Of a stretch of 41,236 bases of DNA, positions 18,172 through 26,827 are shown piece by piece. The notes beneath the pieces were generated by a model. The model saw only the letters and a list, made by a program, of their open reading frames with translations. It was not told the origin of the DNA and made no database searches. The stretch is from Caulobacter sp. CCH9-E1 (GTDB lineage: Bacteria; Pseudomonadota; Alphaproteobacteria; Caulobacterales; Caulobacteraceae). Made by a program: the position numbers and the translations under genes. Each line of letters opens with the position of its first letter. Position 1 is the stretch's first letter. The stretch lies in NCBI RefSeq assembly GCF_001556515.1, contig NZ_LSJA01000172.1, forward strand, positions 1 to 41,236, given 5' to 3'.

Positions 18172-19374
18172 ATGCCGCAAGGGATCCGAGACAAGGTCGC
18201 CATCCTCGGGATGGGCTGCAGCAAGTTCGGCGAGCGCTGGGACGCCGGCCCGGATGACCTCATGGTCGAGGCCTATCTGGAGGCCATGCAGGACGCCGGG
18301 ATCGAGCCGACCCAGTTGGACGCGGCCTGGTTCTCGACGCACATCGACGAGATCGGGTCGGGCAAGGGCGGCACGCCGCTCTCGATCGCCCTGCGCCTGC
18401 CCAACATCGCCGTGACGCGCGTCGAGAACTTCTGCGCCTCGGGCTCGGAAGCCTTCCGCGGCGCCGTTTACGCTGTGGCGGCGGGCGCGGCCGACATCGC
18501 CCTGGCGGTCGGGGTCGAAAAGCTGAAGGACACCGGCTATGGCGGCCTGCCGGTCGCCAACCCCGGCACGCTCAGCCCGCAGGTCATGCCGAACGGCTCC
18601 GCGCCCGGCAACTTCGCCCAACTGGCCAGCGCCTACCGCGCCAAGCATGGCGTCTCCAAGGAAGACCTGAAGCGGGCCATCGCCCACGTCTCGGTCAAGA
18701 GCCACGCCAACGGCGCCAAGAACCCGAAGGCCCACCTGAGGAAGCCGATCACCGAGGAGCAGGCGCTGAACGCGCCGTTGATCGCCGAGCCGCTGGGCCT
18801 GTTCGACTGCTGTGGCGTCTCCGACGGCGCGGCGGCGGCGATCGTCACCACGCCCGAGATCGCGCGGGCTTTGGGCAAGCGCGACCTCGTCACGGTCAAG
18901 GCGCTGCAACTGTCGGTCTCGAACGGCTACGAGAGCCAGTACAACGGCTGGGACGGCAGCCATTTCCACACCGCCCGCATCGCCGCCGGCAAGGCCTACA
19001 AGGAGGCGGGCATCGAGCGGCCGCGCGAGCAGGTCTCGATGATGGAGGTGCACGACTGCTTCTCGGTCACCGAACTGGTGACCATGGAGGACCTGTTCAT
19101 CTCGCCGGAGGGGCAGGGCTGGCGCGACGTGCTGGACGGCTTCTACGACGCCGACGGCGGCGTGCCGTGCCAGATCGACGGCGGCCTCAAGTGCTTCGGC
19201 CACCCGATCGGCGCCTCGGGCCTGCGGATGCTCTACGAGATGTATCTGCAGCTGCAGGGCCGCGCGGGCGAGCGCCAGTTGACCAATCCCGTCTTCGGCA
19301 TGACCCACAACCTGGGCGGCGCGCCGGCCAGCAATGTCTGCTCGGTCGCGATCATCGGCCAAGAGGGGGCTTAA
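18172..19374 (+). CDS. Thiolase-family acetyl-CoA acyltransferase (SCP-x/lipid-transfer type)
   Basis: A 400-aa thiolase. All three catalytic blocks are intact: Cys88 in VENFCASGSEAF, His294 in MEVHDCFSVTEL, and Cys341/His344 in KCFGHPIGASG. The HDCF box instead of the biosynthetic NEAF box places it with SCP-x-like thiolases. AGGAGGCGAAG directly precedes the ATG, 9 bp after the HMGS-like/DUF35 gene, so the two are co-translated and probably form a complex. It should cleave or form a beta-ketoacyl-CoA; chain length and direction cannot be read from the sequence. A DUF3089 gene follows after 32 bp. Confidence 0.85.
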   Translation: MPQGIRDKVAILGMGCSKFGERWDAGPDDLMVEAYLEAMQDAGIEPTQLDAAWFSTHIDEIGSGKGGTPLSIALRLPNIAVTRVENFCASGSEAFRGAVYAVAAGAADIALAVGVEKLKDTGYGGLPVANPGTLSPQVMPNGSAPGNFAQLASAYRAKHGVSKEDLKRAIAHVSVKSHANGAKNPKAHLRKPITEEQALNAPLIAEPLGLFDCCGVSDGAAAAIVTTPEIARALGKRDLVTVKALQLSVSNGYESQYNGWDGSHFHTARIAAGKAYKEAGIERPREQVSMMEVHDCFSVTELVTMEDLFISPEGQGWRDVLDGFYDADGGVPCQIDGGLKCFGHPIGASGLRMLYEMYLQLQGRAGERQLTNPVFGMTHNLGGAPASNVCSVAIIGQEGA

Positions 19375-19406
19375 TTCCGTCCGGCGCTTGATGTACCGAG
19401 GAGTCC

Positions 19407-20537
19407 ATGGCTCTCAAAGGCTTCAAGCGCTGGATCTTCGCGGGCGTCGTCCTGTTCCTGGCGCTGATCCTGTCGGCGGCCTTCATCTGGCGTTACGACA
19501 TCCTCAGCAACGCGCTGGACCCCAAGGTCCCGTTCCTGACCTATCACCCGCCGCCCGCGCCGGATTACGGCAAGCGGGCGTCCTGGGCGCTGCTGCCGCG
19601 CAACCCCGAGGCTGTTCCGGCCGCCGACCGTCCCGTCGACATCTTCTTTGTTCATCCGACGACCTTCGACGGCGGCCGCGACTGGAACGGCGGCATCGAC
19701 CAGCCCAAGGCCGCGCGGTTCCTGTCGCGGGTGGTGCTGCCCAACTATGCCGGCCCGTTCGACCGCGTCGGGCGGCTCTTCGCGCCACGCTATCGCCAGG
19801 CCAGCCTCTACACCTATCTGACCCTGCGCGACGACGCCCGCGAGGCGCGGCGTTTCGCCTATGGCGACGTGCTGCAGGCGTTCCGCGCCTATCGCGTCCG
19901 CTATGGCCAGGACCGACCGTTCATCATCGTCGGGGTGGAGCAGGGCGGCTCGCTGGCCGCGCGCCTGCTGAGCGAGGAGATCGCCGCCAAGCCCGAGCTC
20001 AAGAGCCGCCTCGTCGCCGCCTATCTGATCGAGACCCCGGTTCCGGCCGACGAATACACGCCCGCCGCGCCGCTGCCGGCCTGTGAGCGCAAGGCTCAAG
20101 CGGGGTGCGTCGCCGGCTGGATCTCGGCGCCGGAAGGCGACTTCCAGCGGGTGCAGGAGGTGATCGGTCGCTCGCTGATCTGGGACCCGTCGGACCAGCT
20201 GGTGAACCTCGAAGGCCGCACGCCGCTGTGCTTCAACCCGTTGCTGGGCGGGACGTCGCTGGAGCGCGCCCCGGCGCGCCTGAACCTGGGCGCGGCCAAC
20301 GCCACGGGCCTGGACTGGGGCGCCCGCCCGCCGTTCCTCCAGCGCCAGGTGTCTGCGCGTTGCGAGAACGGGATCCTGCGCACCAGCAAGCCCAAATCGA
20401 GTTCGCTGCGCGACAGCGGCTCCTGGGCCGACCGGCGCAAGGTCGACGCCTTCAACCTGTTCTACGCCGACCTGGAAGCCGACGCCCTGGAGCGTACGAA
20501 GGCCGCGGCGAGCGCGGCGTCAGCCGGCGGCCAGTAA
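19407..20537 (+). CDS. DUF3089 alpha/beta-hydrolase-like protein lacking the nucleophile serine
   Basis: A 376-aa protein with one N-terminal membrane segment (residues 9-27) and the rest probably periplasmic. The family is alpha/beta-hydrolase-like: FFVHPTTFDGGRDWN near residue 74 is its hallmark. The nucleophile elbow, normally GHSQG, here reads VGVEQGG, so both the His and the Ser are replaced (by Val and Glu). The enzyme is therefore probably non-hydrolytic or uses another residue. GAGGAG precedes the ATG at 19407, 32 bp after the thiolase. Its 3' end overlaps the convergent DUF6285 gene by 18 bp. Function is not known. Confidence 0.75.
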   Translation: MALKGFKRWIFAGVVLFLALILSAAFIWRYDILSNALDPKVPFLTYHPPPAPDYGKRASWALLPRNPEAVPAADRPVDIFFVHPTTFDGGRDWNGGIDQPKAARFLSRVVLPNYAGPFDRVGRLFAPRYRQASLYTYLTLRDDAREARRFAYGDVLQAFRAYRVRYGQDRPFIIVGVEQGGSLAARLLSEEIAAKPELKSRLVAAYLIETPVPADEYTPAAPLPACERKAQAGCVAGWISAPEGDFQRVQEVIGRSLIWDPSDQLVNLEGRTPLCFNPLLGGTSLERAPARLNLGAANATGLDWGARPPFLQRQVSARCENGILRTSKPKSSSLRDSGSWADRRKVDAFNLFYADLEADALERTKAAASAASAGGQ

Positions 20538-20891
20538 GGCTTCCAGGCCGCCATAGGTCGGCTGGTCAATCCGGATCTGGCCGATGGCCGTGGCGCGCAG
20601 GTGAGCTAGCAGGGCTGGGTCTCTTGGCGACAGCTCGCCACGCCGCAGCGCCTCGCAGAGGGCCGCGTTGAGCGAGGCGAAGTCCCCATCCTGTCCAAGC
20701 AGCGCCTTGAGACGCTTGATCGCTTCGTCCTCCAGCCGCGCGCCTTGTTCAGCCTCGCGCGCCACCGTGGCGCGGGCGTTGTCGGCCACGCGGGCCAGGA
20801 AGGCCTGGCGGGCGTCGCCCGGCGTGGCGGGCTGGGCGTCGAACGCGGCGATCGCCTCGGACAGTTCAGCCGCGGTCGGATGGCTAATCAT
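20520..20891 (-). CDS. DUF6285 domain protein, probable partner of the adjacent kinase (LvaB-like)
   Basis: A 123-aa, mostly helical, Ala- and Arg-rich protein. Its start overlaps the stop of the phosphotransferase gene (ATGA at 20888-20891). The pattern LRADPALLAHLR-like near its end and the constant pairing with an APH-type kinase and acyl-CoA genes fit DUF6285. Pseudomonas LvaB is a small protein of similar size required by the kinase LvaA in levulinate/4-hydroxyacid catabolism; I infer this gene is its counterpart. Sequence homology to LvaB was not tested. Confidence 0.6.
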   Translation of the reverse strand: MISHPTAAELSEAIAAFDAQPATPGDARQAFLARVADNARATVAREAEQGARLEDEAIKRLKALLGQDGDFASLNAALCEALRRGELSPRDPALLAHLRATAIGQIRIDQPTYGGLEALLAAG

Positions 20892-21853
20892 GCGGCCTCC
20901 ATCAGGGCGACGAGGTCGATCTCGGTCTCGCTGGTCCGCCGGCCGATCATCGCGCGCTCGATCGACCGATCCGCGCCGGCGGCGAAGCTCTGGTACATCA
21001 TCAGGCACATGACGCCCCATTTCAGCGAGCCCAGGGCCTGCCAGAACTTGACGCGCTCCAGGGCGATGTCGCCGCCGTGGCCGGCCAGCAGGTCGGCATA
21101 GTCCCCAAAGCCGCCGACGGGCTTGCGCCATTCGCCGAACCGCCAGGAATTGACGCACATCCAGCCGAGATCCTCGGCCGGGTCGCCCAGATGGGCCAGC
21201 TCCCAGTCCAGCACGCCGACCAGGCCTTGCTTGGGATGGATCATCAGATTGCCGTTCCGAAAGTCGCCGTGGACCAGGACCGGCTTTTCAGGCGGTGGCG
21301 GCGCGATGGCCTCCAGCCAGCGGAAGGCGGCCTCCAGGATCGGGCGCGGCGCCTTCATCTGGCGATAAAGGTCTTCGTAGCGCGCCAGCTCGCCTTGGGC
21401 GTCCGACTTTGCCAGCGGCGGCAGGCCTTCGGTTGGGATGGCGTGTATGCGGGCTAGAACCTCGCCGCAGCGGCGCGCCAGGCCGGGACGGACGCTGGCG
21501 AAGGCCTCGTCGCGGACGATCCGTCGTCCCAAGGTCTCCCCCTCCAGGCGACGCATGACATAGGCTTCGCCGAGCGCGTCCTCCGGTTGGCAGACGCGGA
21601 CGACGCTGGGGGCGGGCGCGCCCGCCGCGTCGGCGGCGCGGATGAGGGCGGCTTCGCTCGATAGCGGCAGGGCGGTGTCGCGTGGCAAGGCGCCGTCCGG
21701 TCGCCGACGCAGGATCAGCGGCGTCCCGTCATCAAGGTCGAAGGCCCAGGTTTCCAAGCTTGCGCCGCCCGACAGCCGGCGGGCGTTGCGAGCGCCCGTC
21801 GCGGCGGGCGACAGGCGCGGGGCGAGGCGGTCCAGGGCGGCGGCGACATCCAT
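20888..21853 (-). CDS. APH-family phosphotransferase, ACAD10/11-N / LvaA-like acyl-CoA kinase
   Basis: A 321-aa kinase of the aminoglycoside-phosphotransferase fold. Seen: LSGGASLETWAF (nucleotide loop), the catalytic HGDFRNGNLM (Asp197) and the metal-binding VLDWELAHLGDP (Asp216). These are typical of the group related to the N-terminal domain of ACAD10/11 rather than antibiotic kinases. That group phosphorylates 4-hydroxyacyl-CoA so it can be rearranged for beta-oxidation (LvaA in Pseudomonas). The overlapping DUF6285 gene supports this. No acyl-CoA dehydrogenase lies beside it, unlike in lva operons. Activity on other hydroxyl substrates is possible. Confidence 0.75.
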   Translation of the reverse strand: MDVAAALDRLAPRLSPAATGARNARRLSGGASLETWAFDLDDGTPLILRRRPDGALPRDTALPLSSEAALIRAADAAGAPAPSVVRVCQPEDALGEAYVMRRLEGETLGRRIVRDEAFASVRPGLARRCGEVLARIHAIPTEGLPPLAKSDAQGELARYEDLYRQMKAPRPILEAAFRWLEAIAPPPPEKPVLVHGDFRNGNLMIHPKQGLVGVLDWELAHLGDPAEDLGWMCVNSWRFGEWRKPVGGFGDYADLLAGHGGDIALERVKFWQALGSLKWGVMCLMMYQSFAAGADRSIERAMIGRRTSETEIDLVALMEAA

Positions 21854-21963
21854 GGAGAGGAAGGTTCCAGCCTTGACCCGGCGTCAGGCAAGACCTCCTC
21901 ATCTTTACGGCGAGCCCGGCTGGCCTTAGGCACGGACTCACCATTCGCTGTTCAGGACTTACG

Positions 21964-22908
21964 ATGCCCTCCGGTCTCGCCGCGCTGCTCGATGACGTCG
22001 CTGGCATCACCAAGCTGGCCGCCGCTTCCCTTGATGATGTGACCGGCGCGGCCGGCAAGGCGGGGTCCAAGGCCGTGGGCGTGGTCGTCGACGACACCGC
22101 CGTGACGCCCGGCTACGCCATGGGCTTCACGCCCGACCGCGAGCTGCCGATCGTCTGGAAGATCGCGCTGGGCTCGCTGCGCAATAAGCTCCTGTTCCTG
22201 CTGCCCGGCGCGATGGCGCTGTCGGCGTTCGCGCCGTGGCTCGTGACGCCGATCCTGATGTGCGGCGGCGCCTATCTGGCGTTCGAAGCCACCGAGAAGG
22301 TGCTGGAGGCCTTTACCCCCGAGAGCGAGGGTGAAGCCGTCGAGGAGCTGGCGCTCAGCGGGCCGGAACTGGAGAAGCAGAAGGTCGCCGGCGCCATCCG
22401 CACCGACTTCATCCTGTCGGCGGAGATCATGGCGATCGCCCTGGCCGACGTTTCCGACAAACCGCTCGCCATCCAGGCTGGCGCCCTGGCCGTGGTCGGC
22501 GTTCTACTGACCATCGGCGTCTATGGCGCGGTCGCCTTGATCGTGAAGATGGACGACATCGGCCTGCACTTGTCTCGAGGCAAGTCGCGCGGGCTCCGGG
22601 GTTTGGGACGTGGTCTGGTCAAGGCCATGCCTTGGACCATGGAGGCCCTGACCGTGATCGGCACCGCCGCCATGCTGTGGGTCGGCGGCGGCATCATCGT
22701 CCATGGGCTGGAGAAGTTCCACCTGACCCCCGTGCCGCATTGGGTCGAGGGCTTCTCGCACTGGGCGGAGCAGGCGCCGGGCGTCGGCGCGGTGACGGGC
22801 TGGCTGGCGTTCGCGCTGGGTTCAGCCGTGGTTGGTCTCGTGATCGGCGGCGTTCTGGCCGGTCTCATGCACCTCTGGCATCACCGCAAGGGCGCGGCGG
22901 CGCACTAA
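21964..22908 (+). CDS. DUF808 family inner-membrane protein (YedI-like)
   Basis: A 314-aa integral membrane protein. The N-terminus (GLAALLDDVAGITKLAAAS, then DDVTGAAGKAGSKAVGVV) is the DUF808 signature. Several hydrophobic segments follow, roughly at residues 75-100, 170-195, 225-245 and 275-300. The family includes E. coli YedI; its function is unknown. The ATG at 21964 directly begins the conserved block. Its stop overlaps the stop of the convergent recG by 4 bp. It is divergent from the kinase gene (110 bp apart). Confidence 0.85.
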   Translation: MPSGLAALLDDVAGITKLAAASLDDVTGAAGKAGSKAVGVVVDDTAVTPGYAMGFTPDRELPIVWKIALGSLRNKLLFLLPGAMALSAFAPWLVTPILMCGGAYLAFEATEKVLEAFTPESEGEAVEELALSGPELEKQKVAGAIRTDFILSAEIMAIALADVSDKPLAIQAGALAVVGVLLTIGVYGAVALIVKMDDIGLHLSRGKSRGLRGLGRGLVKAMPWTMEALTVIGTAAMLWVGGGIIVHGLEKFHLTPVPHWVEGFSHWAEQAPGVGAVTGWLAFALGSAVVGLVIGGVLAGLMHLWHHRKGAAAH

Positions 22909-25001
22909 CCGGCTTCGTTCAGCGACGAGACCGGCTTCCAGTCGAACAGTTCCTGCAGCATCCGCAGCGCCTGACCGCGCGGCGAGGCAAGCTCCGGATC
23001 GCGCGCCAGGATCAGCCGCGCGTCGTCGGCCGCCACGGCGATCAGGTCGCGGTGCGCCACGGGGTCGGCCAGGCGATAGGCCGGGAAGCCGCTCTGCTTC
23101 AGGCCCAGCGGATCGCCGCCGCCGCGCAGCTCCAGGTCCTTCTCGGCGATCTCGAAGCCGTCGTCGCTGCGGCGAAGGATGTCGAGACGCTTCTGGGCCA
23201 CTTCCGACAGCGGCGGATCGTAGAGCAGCACGCACGAGCTCTCGCGCGTCCCCCGGCCGACGCGACCGCGCAACTGGTGCAGTTGGGCCAGGCCGAAGCG
23301 ATCGGCGTGCTCGATGACCATGATGCTGGCGTTGGGGACATTGACGCCGACCTCCACGACCGTCGTGGCGACCAGCACGCTGACCTCGCCGTCGACGAAG
23401 CGCTGCATGACCGCGTCCTTCTCGGCGGGCGGCATCTGGCCATGAACCAGGCCAACGCCCGGCAGGTGGCGGGCGAGGTCGGCGGCGCGATCCTCGGCCG
23501 CGCGCAGGTCGACCTTCTCCGACTCCGAGACCAGCGGACAGATCCAGAAGGCCTGGGCGCCGCCGGCGATGGCCGCCCGCAGGCGCTCGACGATCTCGGG
23601 CACGCGCGGCGTGGGCGCGGCGCGGGTGGCGACGGGCGTGCGACCGGGCGGCTTCTCGTCGATCCGCGAGACGTCGAGATCGCCGAACACGGTCAGCTCC
23701 AGCGTTCGCGGGATCGGCGTCGCCGACATCGCCAAGAGGTGGACGCCCCAATCGACGCCGGGCGGGCCCTTGTCCTGCAGGCGGCGGCGCTCGTTGACGC
23801 CAAAGCGGTGCTGCTCGTCGATGATCGTCAGGGCCAGGGCCTTGAAGGCCACATCGTCCTGGAAGAGGGCGTGGGTGCCGACGGCGATGTGGTGGGTTCC
23901 GTCGGCCAGGCCGAGCAGCTTGGCCGCGCGGCCGGCGCCCTTGTCGCGTCCGGTCAGCAGGATCGCCGACAGGCCCAGCGCCTCCAGCGGTCCGGCGATG
24001 GTCTCGAAGTGCTGGCGGGCCAGGATTTCGGTCGGGGCCATCAGGGCCGACTGCAGACCGGCGCTGGCGGCGTCGGCCATGGCCAGCATGGCGACCACGG
24101 TCTTGCCCGAGCCGACGTCGCCCTGCAGCAGTCGGCTCATCCGTTCGCCGGAGACGAGATCGCCGCGAATCTCGGACAGCGCCCGAATCTGGGCGCCGGT
24201 CAGCTTGAAGGGCAGGGCCTTCTCGGCGGCGTCCGACAGCGATCCGGCCGGAATGAGCGGGCCCGGGTGCGAACGGCGCGCGGCCTTGCGTTGGGCCAGG
24301 GCCAGCTGGTGGGCCAGGAGCTCGTCATAGGCCAAGCGTCGGCGAGGGCGGGCCAACGGCGATAGGTCAGCTTCGCTGGCCGGCGCATGCAAGGCGGCGA
24401 GCGCCTCGCGCCAGGCCGGCAGGCGTTCGCGCTCGCGCCAGGCGGCGTCCTGCCACTCGGGAAGGTCGGGCGCGCGATCCAGCGCCTCAAGGGCGAACTT
24501 GCGGAAGGTGCGTGACGGCAGACCGGCGGTGGCGGGATAGACGGTCTCGACCTCGGGAATGTCGCCGGCGCGTTCCTCGGCGACGATGTAGTCGGGGTGA
24601 GCGATCTGGAGCTCGGAGGCGAAACCCTCCGGGCGCTCCACCTTGCCGCTGACCGCGCGCCGCGCGCCCTTGGGATGCTGGCGCTCAAGATGCGGGCCGT
24701 GGCCCTTGAACCAGATGAGCGTGAGAAAGCCCGTGCCGTCCCAGGCGCGGATCTTCCAGGGCTGGCCCAGGCGGTGCGGCGGCTGGTGGGCGTCGATCGT
24801 GACGACGAAGGTCTGGACCTGGCCCTCGACGGCCTGATCGACCGTGGTGACGCCGCGGCGAATCAGGCCTGTCGGCGCGGTGAACAGCACGTCGCGCACG
24901 ATCGGCCCCGCCAGTTTTTCGACCAGCGGCGCGACGCGCGGGCCCACGCCCTTGAGCGTGGACACCGAGGTGAACAGGGGAAAGAGAATCTCCGGGCGCA
25001 T
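22905..25001 (-). CDS. recG: ATP-dependent DNA helicase RecG
   Basis: A 698-aa helicase that remodels stalled replication forks and branch-migrates Holliday junctions. The N-terminal wedge/OB domain begins TLKGVGPRVAPLVEKLAG. The motor has the Walker A GDVGSGKTVVAMLA, the DEQH-box IIDEQHRFGVNERRR, SATPIPRTLELT, and motif VI HQLRGRVGRG. The C-terminal block GGGDPLGLKQSGFP is specific to RecG. Length is normal. The start ATG at 25001 begins directly at the conserved N-terminus. Confidence 0.97.
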   Translation of the reverse strand: MRPEILFPLFTSVSTLKGVGPRVAPLVEKLAGPIVRDVLFTAPTGLIRRGVTTVDQAVEGQVQTFVVTIDAHQPPHRLGQPWKIRAWDGTGFLTLIWFKGHGPHLERQHPKGARRAVSGKVERPEGFASELQIAHPDYIVAEERAGDIPEVETVYPATAGLPSRTFRKFALEALDRAPDLPEWQDAAWRERERLPAWREALAALHAPASEADLSPLARPRRRLAYDELLAHQLALAQRKAARRSHPGPLIPAGSLSDAAEKALPFKLTGAQIRALSEIRGDLVSGERMSRLLQGDVGSGKTVVAMLAMADAASAGLQSALMAPTEILARQHFETIAGPLEALGLSAILLTGRDKGAGRAAKLLGLADGTHHIAVGTHALFQDDVAFKALALTIIDEQHRFGVNERRRLQDKGPPGVDWGVHLLAMSATPIPRTLELTVFGDLDVSRIDEKPPGRTPVATRAAPTPRVPEIVERLRAAIAGGAQAFWICPLVSESEKVDLRAAEDRAADLARHLPGVGLVHGQMPPAEKDAVMQRFVDGEVSVLVATTVVEVGVNVPNASIMVIEHADRFGLAQLHQLRGRVGRGTRESSCVLLYDPPLSEVAQKRLDILRRSDDGFEIAEKDLELRGGGDPLGLKQSGFPAYRLADPVAHRDLIAVAADDARLILARDPELASPRGQALRMLQELFDWKPVSSLNEAG

Positions 25002-25047
25002 CTGCCGCGACCTTAGCCGCGTCCGCGCCCGTTCGCAGCCGTAAGGC

Positions 25048-25350
25048 TTACTCGGCCTTGTTCATCACCGGCTGCAGGGCGATCACGATGTCGGAATATT
25101 CGTCCGCGCGCGACGCGCCCGAGACGTTCAGGCGGGTGTAGAGCCAGGTCGCGCCATGGCGGGCATAGGCTTCGGACCAGCGATTCTTGGCGTCGATCAG
25201 GTTGTTGGCTTCGCCCGCGAAGACCACCGTCCCCTTGGCGTCGACATAGACGTAGTTGCCGGCGATCGTGGTCGCCGGGTCGCCATTGTCGGCGAGCTTG
25301 TAGCGGTAGACGGCGCCCGAGGCGCCCTTGAGTTCGATGTAAGGCTTCAC
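25048..25350 (-). CDS. Small conserved-looking protein of unknown function
   Basis: I do not recognise a family. From the GTG at 25350 it is 100 aa, beta-rich, starting KPYIELKG and containing GAVYRYKLADNGDPATT, with the pattern of a compact single-domain protein. I chose this start because GAGGA lies 5 nt upstream. A longer reading from TTG at 25413 adds 21 residues without a clear ribosome site. It lies 46 bp upstream of recG and 81 bp downstream of the ABC importer genes on the same strand, so it could be at the end of the importer transcript or ahead of recG. Confidence 0.6.
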   Translation of the reverse strand: MKPYIELKGASGAVYRYKLADNGDPATTIAGNYVYVDAKGTVVFAGEANNLIDAKNRWSEAYARHGATWLYTRLNVSGASRADEYSDIVIALQPVMNKAE

Positions 25351-25431
25351 GCTGTCCTCGCCCTGGAAACATTCGGCGTAGACGCACAGGTCGTGAAGGG
25401 TCCCGTGGGCCAAATTAAGGCTACCAAGGAA

Positions 25432-26169
25432 CTACTGCAGCACGCCCGATCTTGCCAGGAAACGCCTCGTTCGCTCCTCGCGCGGCGAGGCGAGAAGCGA
25501 GCGTGAAGGTCCTTGCTCCACGATCACGCCGCCGTCCATGAAAATCGTGCGGTCCGCGACATCGCGCGCGAAATCCATCTGGTGGGTGACGATGACCATG
25601 GTCCGGCGTTCGGCCGCCAGATCGCGGATCACGGCCAGGACCTCGCCGACCAGCTCGGGGTCAAGGGCCGAGGTCGGCTCGTCGAACAGAATGACCTCGG
25701 GATCCATGGCCAGGGCGCGGGCGATGGCGCAGCGCTGCTGCTGACCGCCCGACAGCGCGGCCGGATACGCGTTCACGCGGTCGCCGAGCCCGACCTTCTC
25801 CAGCAGCGCCAAGCCCTTGGCGCGGGCCTCGGCCGGCGGGGACTTGCGGACCACCACGGGACCTTCAATCACGTTCTCCAGCGCCGTGCGATGCGGAAAG
25901 AGGTTGAAGCCCTGGAAGACGAAGCCGACCCGGCCGTTGAGGGTCTTGGCCAACGGCGTCTTGCCGCCCGCCGTGACGCCCGCGATCGTCAGATCTCCGC
26001 CATTCAGCGGCTCCAGGCCCGCCAGACAGCGCAGCAGGGTGCTCTTGCCCGAGCCGCTGGGGCCGATGATCGCCACCACCTCGCCCGGCGAGACGGTGAG
26101 ATCCACGCCCGCCAGCACGGGCGTGTCCCCGAAGCTCTTTCTCAGATCCTTGGCGTCGATCGCGCTCAT
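25432..26169 (-). CDS. Polar amino-acid ABC transporter, ATP-binding subunit
   Basis: A 245-aa ATPase of the GlnQ/TcyN type. Walker A IGPSGSGKSTLLRC, Q-loop VFQGFNLFPH, signature LSGGQQQRCAIARAL, Walker B VILFDEPTSALDPE and H-loop VTHQMDFARDV are complete. The ATG at 26169 overlaps the permease stop by 4 bp (ATGA), giving translational coupling. It energises import by the permease and binding protein encoded just upstream. Confidence 0.93.
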   Translation of the reverse strand: MSAIDAKDLRKSFGDTPVLAGVDLTVSPGEVVAIIGPSGSGKSTLLRCLAGLEPLNGGDLTIAGVTAGGKTPLAKTLNGRVGFVFQGFNLFPHRTALENVIEGPVVVRKSPPAEARAKGLALLEKVGLGDRVNAYPAALSGGQQQRCAIARALAMDPEVILFDEPTSALDPELVGEVLAVIRDLAAERRTMVIVTHQMDFARDVADRTIFMDGGVIVEQGPSRSLLASPREERTRRFLARSGVLQ

Positions 26170-26825
26170 CGGCGGCCCTCCGCGGCGCGGCGCTCGAGGC
26201 GGTGTTGGCCAGCGGCCAAGACCGTCGAGACGATCCAGTAGATGGCCGCCGCGGCCAGGTACATCGTGAAGATCTCGTAGGTCCGCGCGGTGATCAGCTG
26301 GGTCTGGCGGAACAGCTCCGGCACCTGGATCGTCGCGGCCAGCGAGGTGTCCTTGACCAGGCTGATGAAGCTGTTGGACAGGGGCGCGACGGCGGTGCGG
26401 GCGGCCTGGGGCAGGATCACCCGGCGCAGGGTCTGGCCGCGGCTCATGCCCAGGACCGTCGCGGCCTCCCACTGGCCCTTGTCGACGGCGGCGATCGCGC
26501 TGCGCAGGATCTCGCAGGCATAGGCCGCGACGTTCAGCGAGAAGCCGACGCCGGCGGCGGCGAGCGCCGGCATTTCGATCCCGAACTGCGGCAGGCCGTA
26601 ATAGATCAGGAACAGCTGCACCAGCAGCGGCGTGCCTCGGAACGCCGAGACATAAACGCCGGCCGGCCAGCGCAGCAGGGGCGAGCGCGACAAGCGCATC
26701 AACGCCAGGCCAAAGCCCAGCACGACGCCCACGCCCATGCCGATCACGCTCAGCACGACCGTGTAGCCGGCGCCCTTGAGCAGCAGCGGCGCCGACTGGC
26801 GCAGGAGATCGAGACCGGTCTCCAT
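26166..26825 (-). CDS. Polar amino-acid ABC transporter, permease
   Basis: A 219-aa inner-membrane protein of the HisM/YecS type with about five membrane helices and the ATPase-contact EAA loop EAATVLGMSRGQTLRRVILPQ. The start at 26825 (METGLDLL) is 2 bp after the stop of the binding-protein gene; an ORF extension upstream overlaps that gene and is not used. The operon holds only one permease gene, so the transporter probably uses a homodimer. Confidence 0.92.
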   Translation of the reverse strand: METGLDLLRQSAPLLLKGAGYTVVLSVIGMGVGVVLGFGLALMRLSRSPLLRWPAGVYVSAFRGTPLLVQLFLIYYGLPQFGIEMPALAAAGVGFSLNVAAYACEILRSAIAAVDKGQWEAATVLGMSRGQTLRRVILPQAARTAVAPLSNSFISLVKDTSLAATIQVPELFRQTQLITARTYEIFTMYLAAAAIYWIVSTVLAAGQHRLERRAAEGRR

Positions 26826-26827
26826 GC

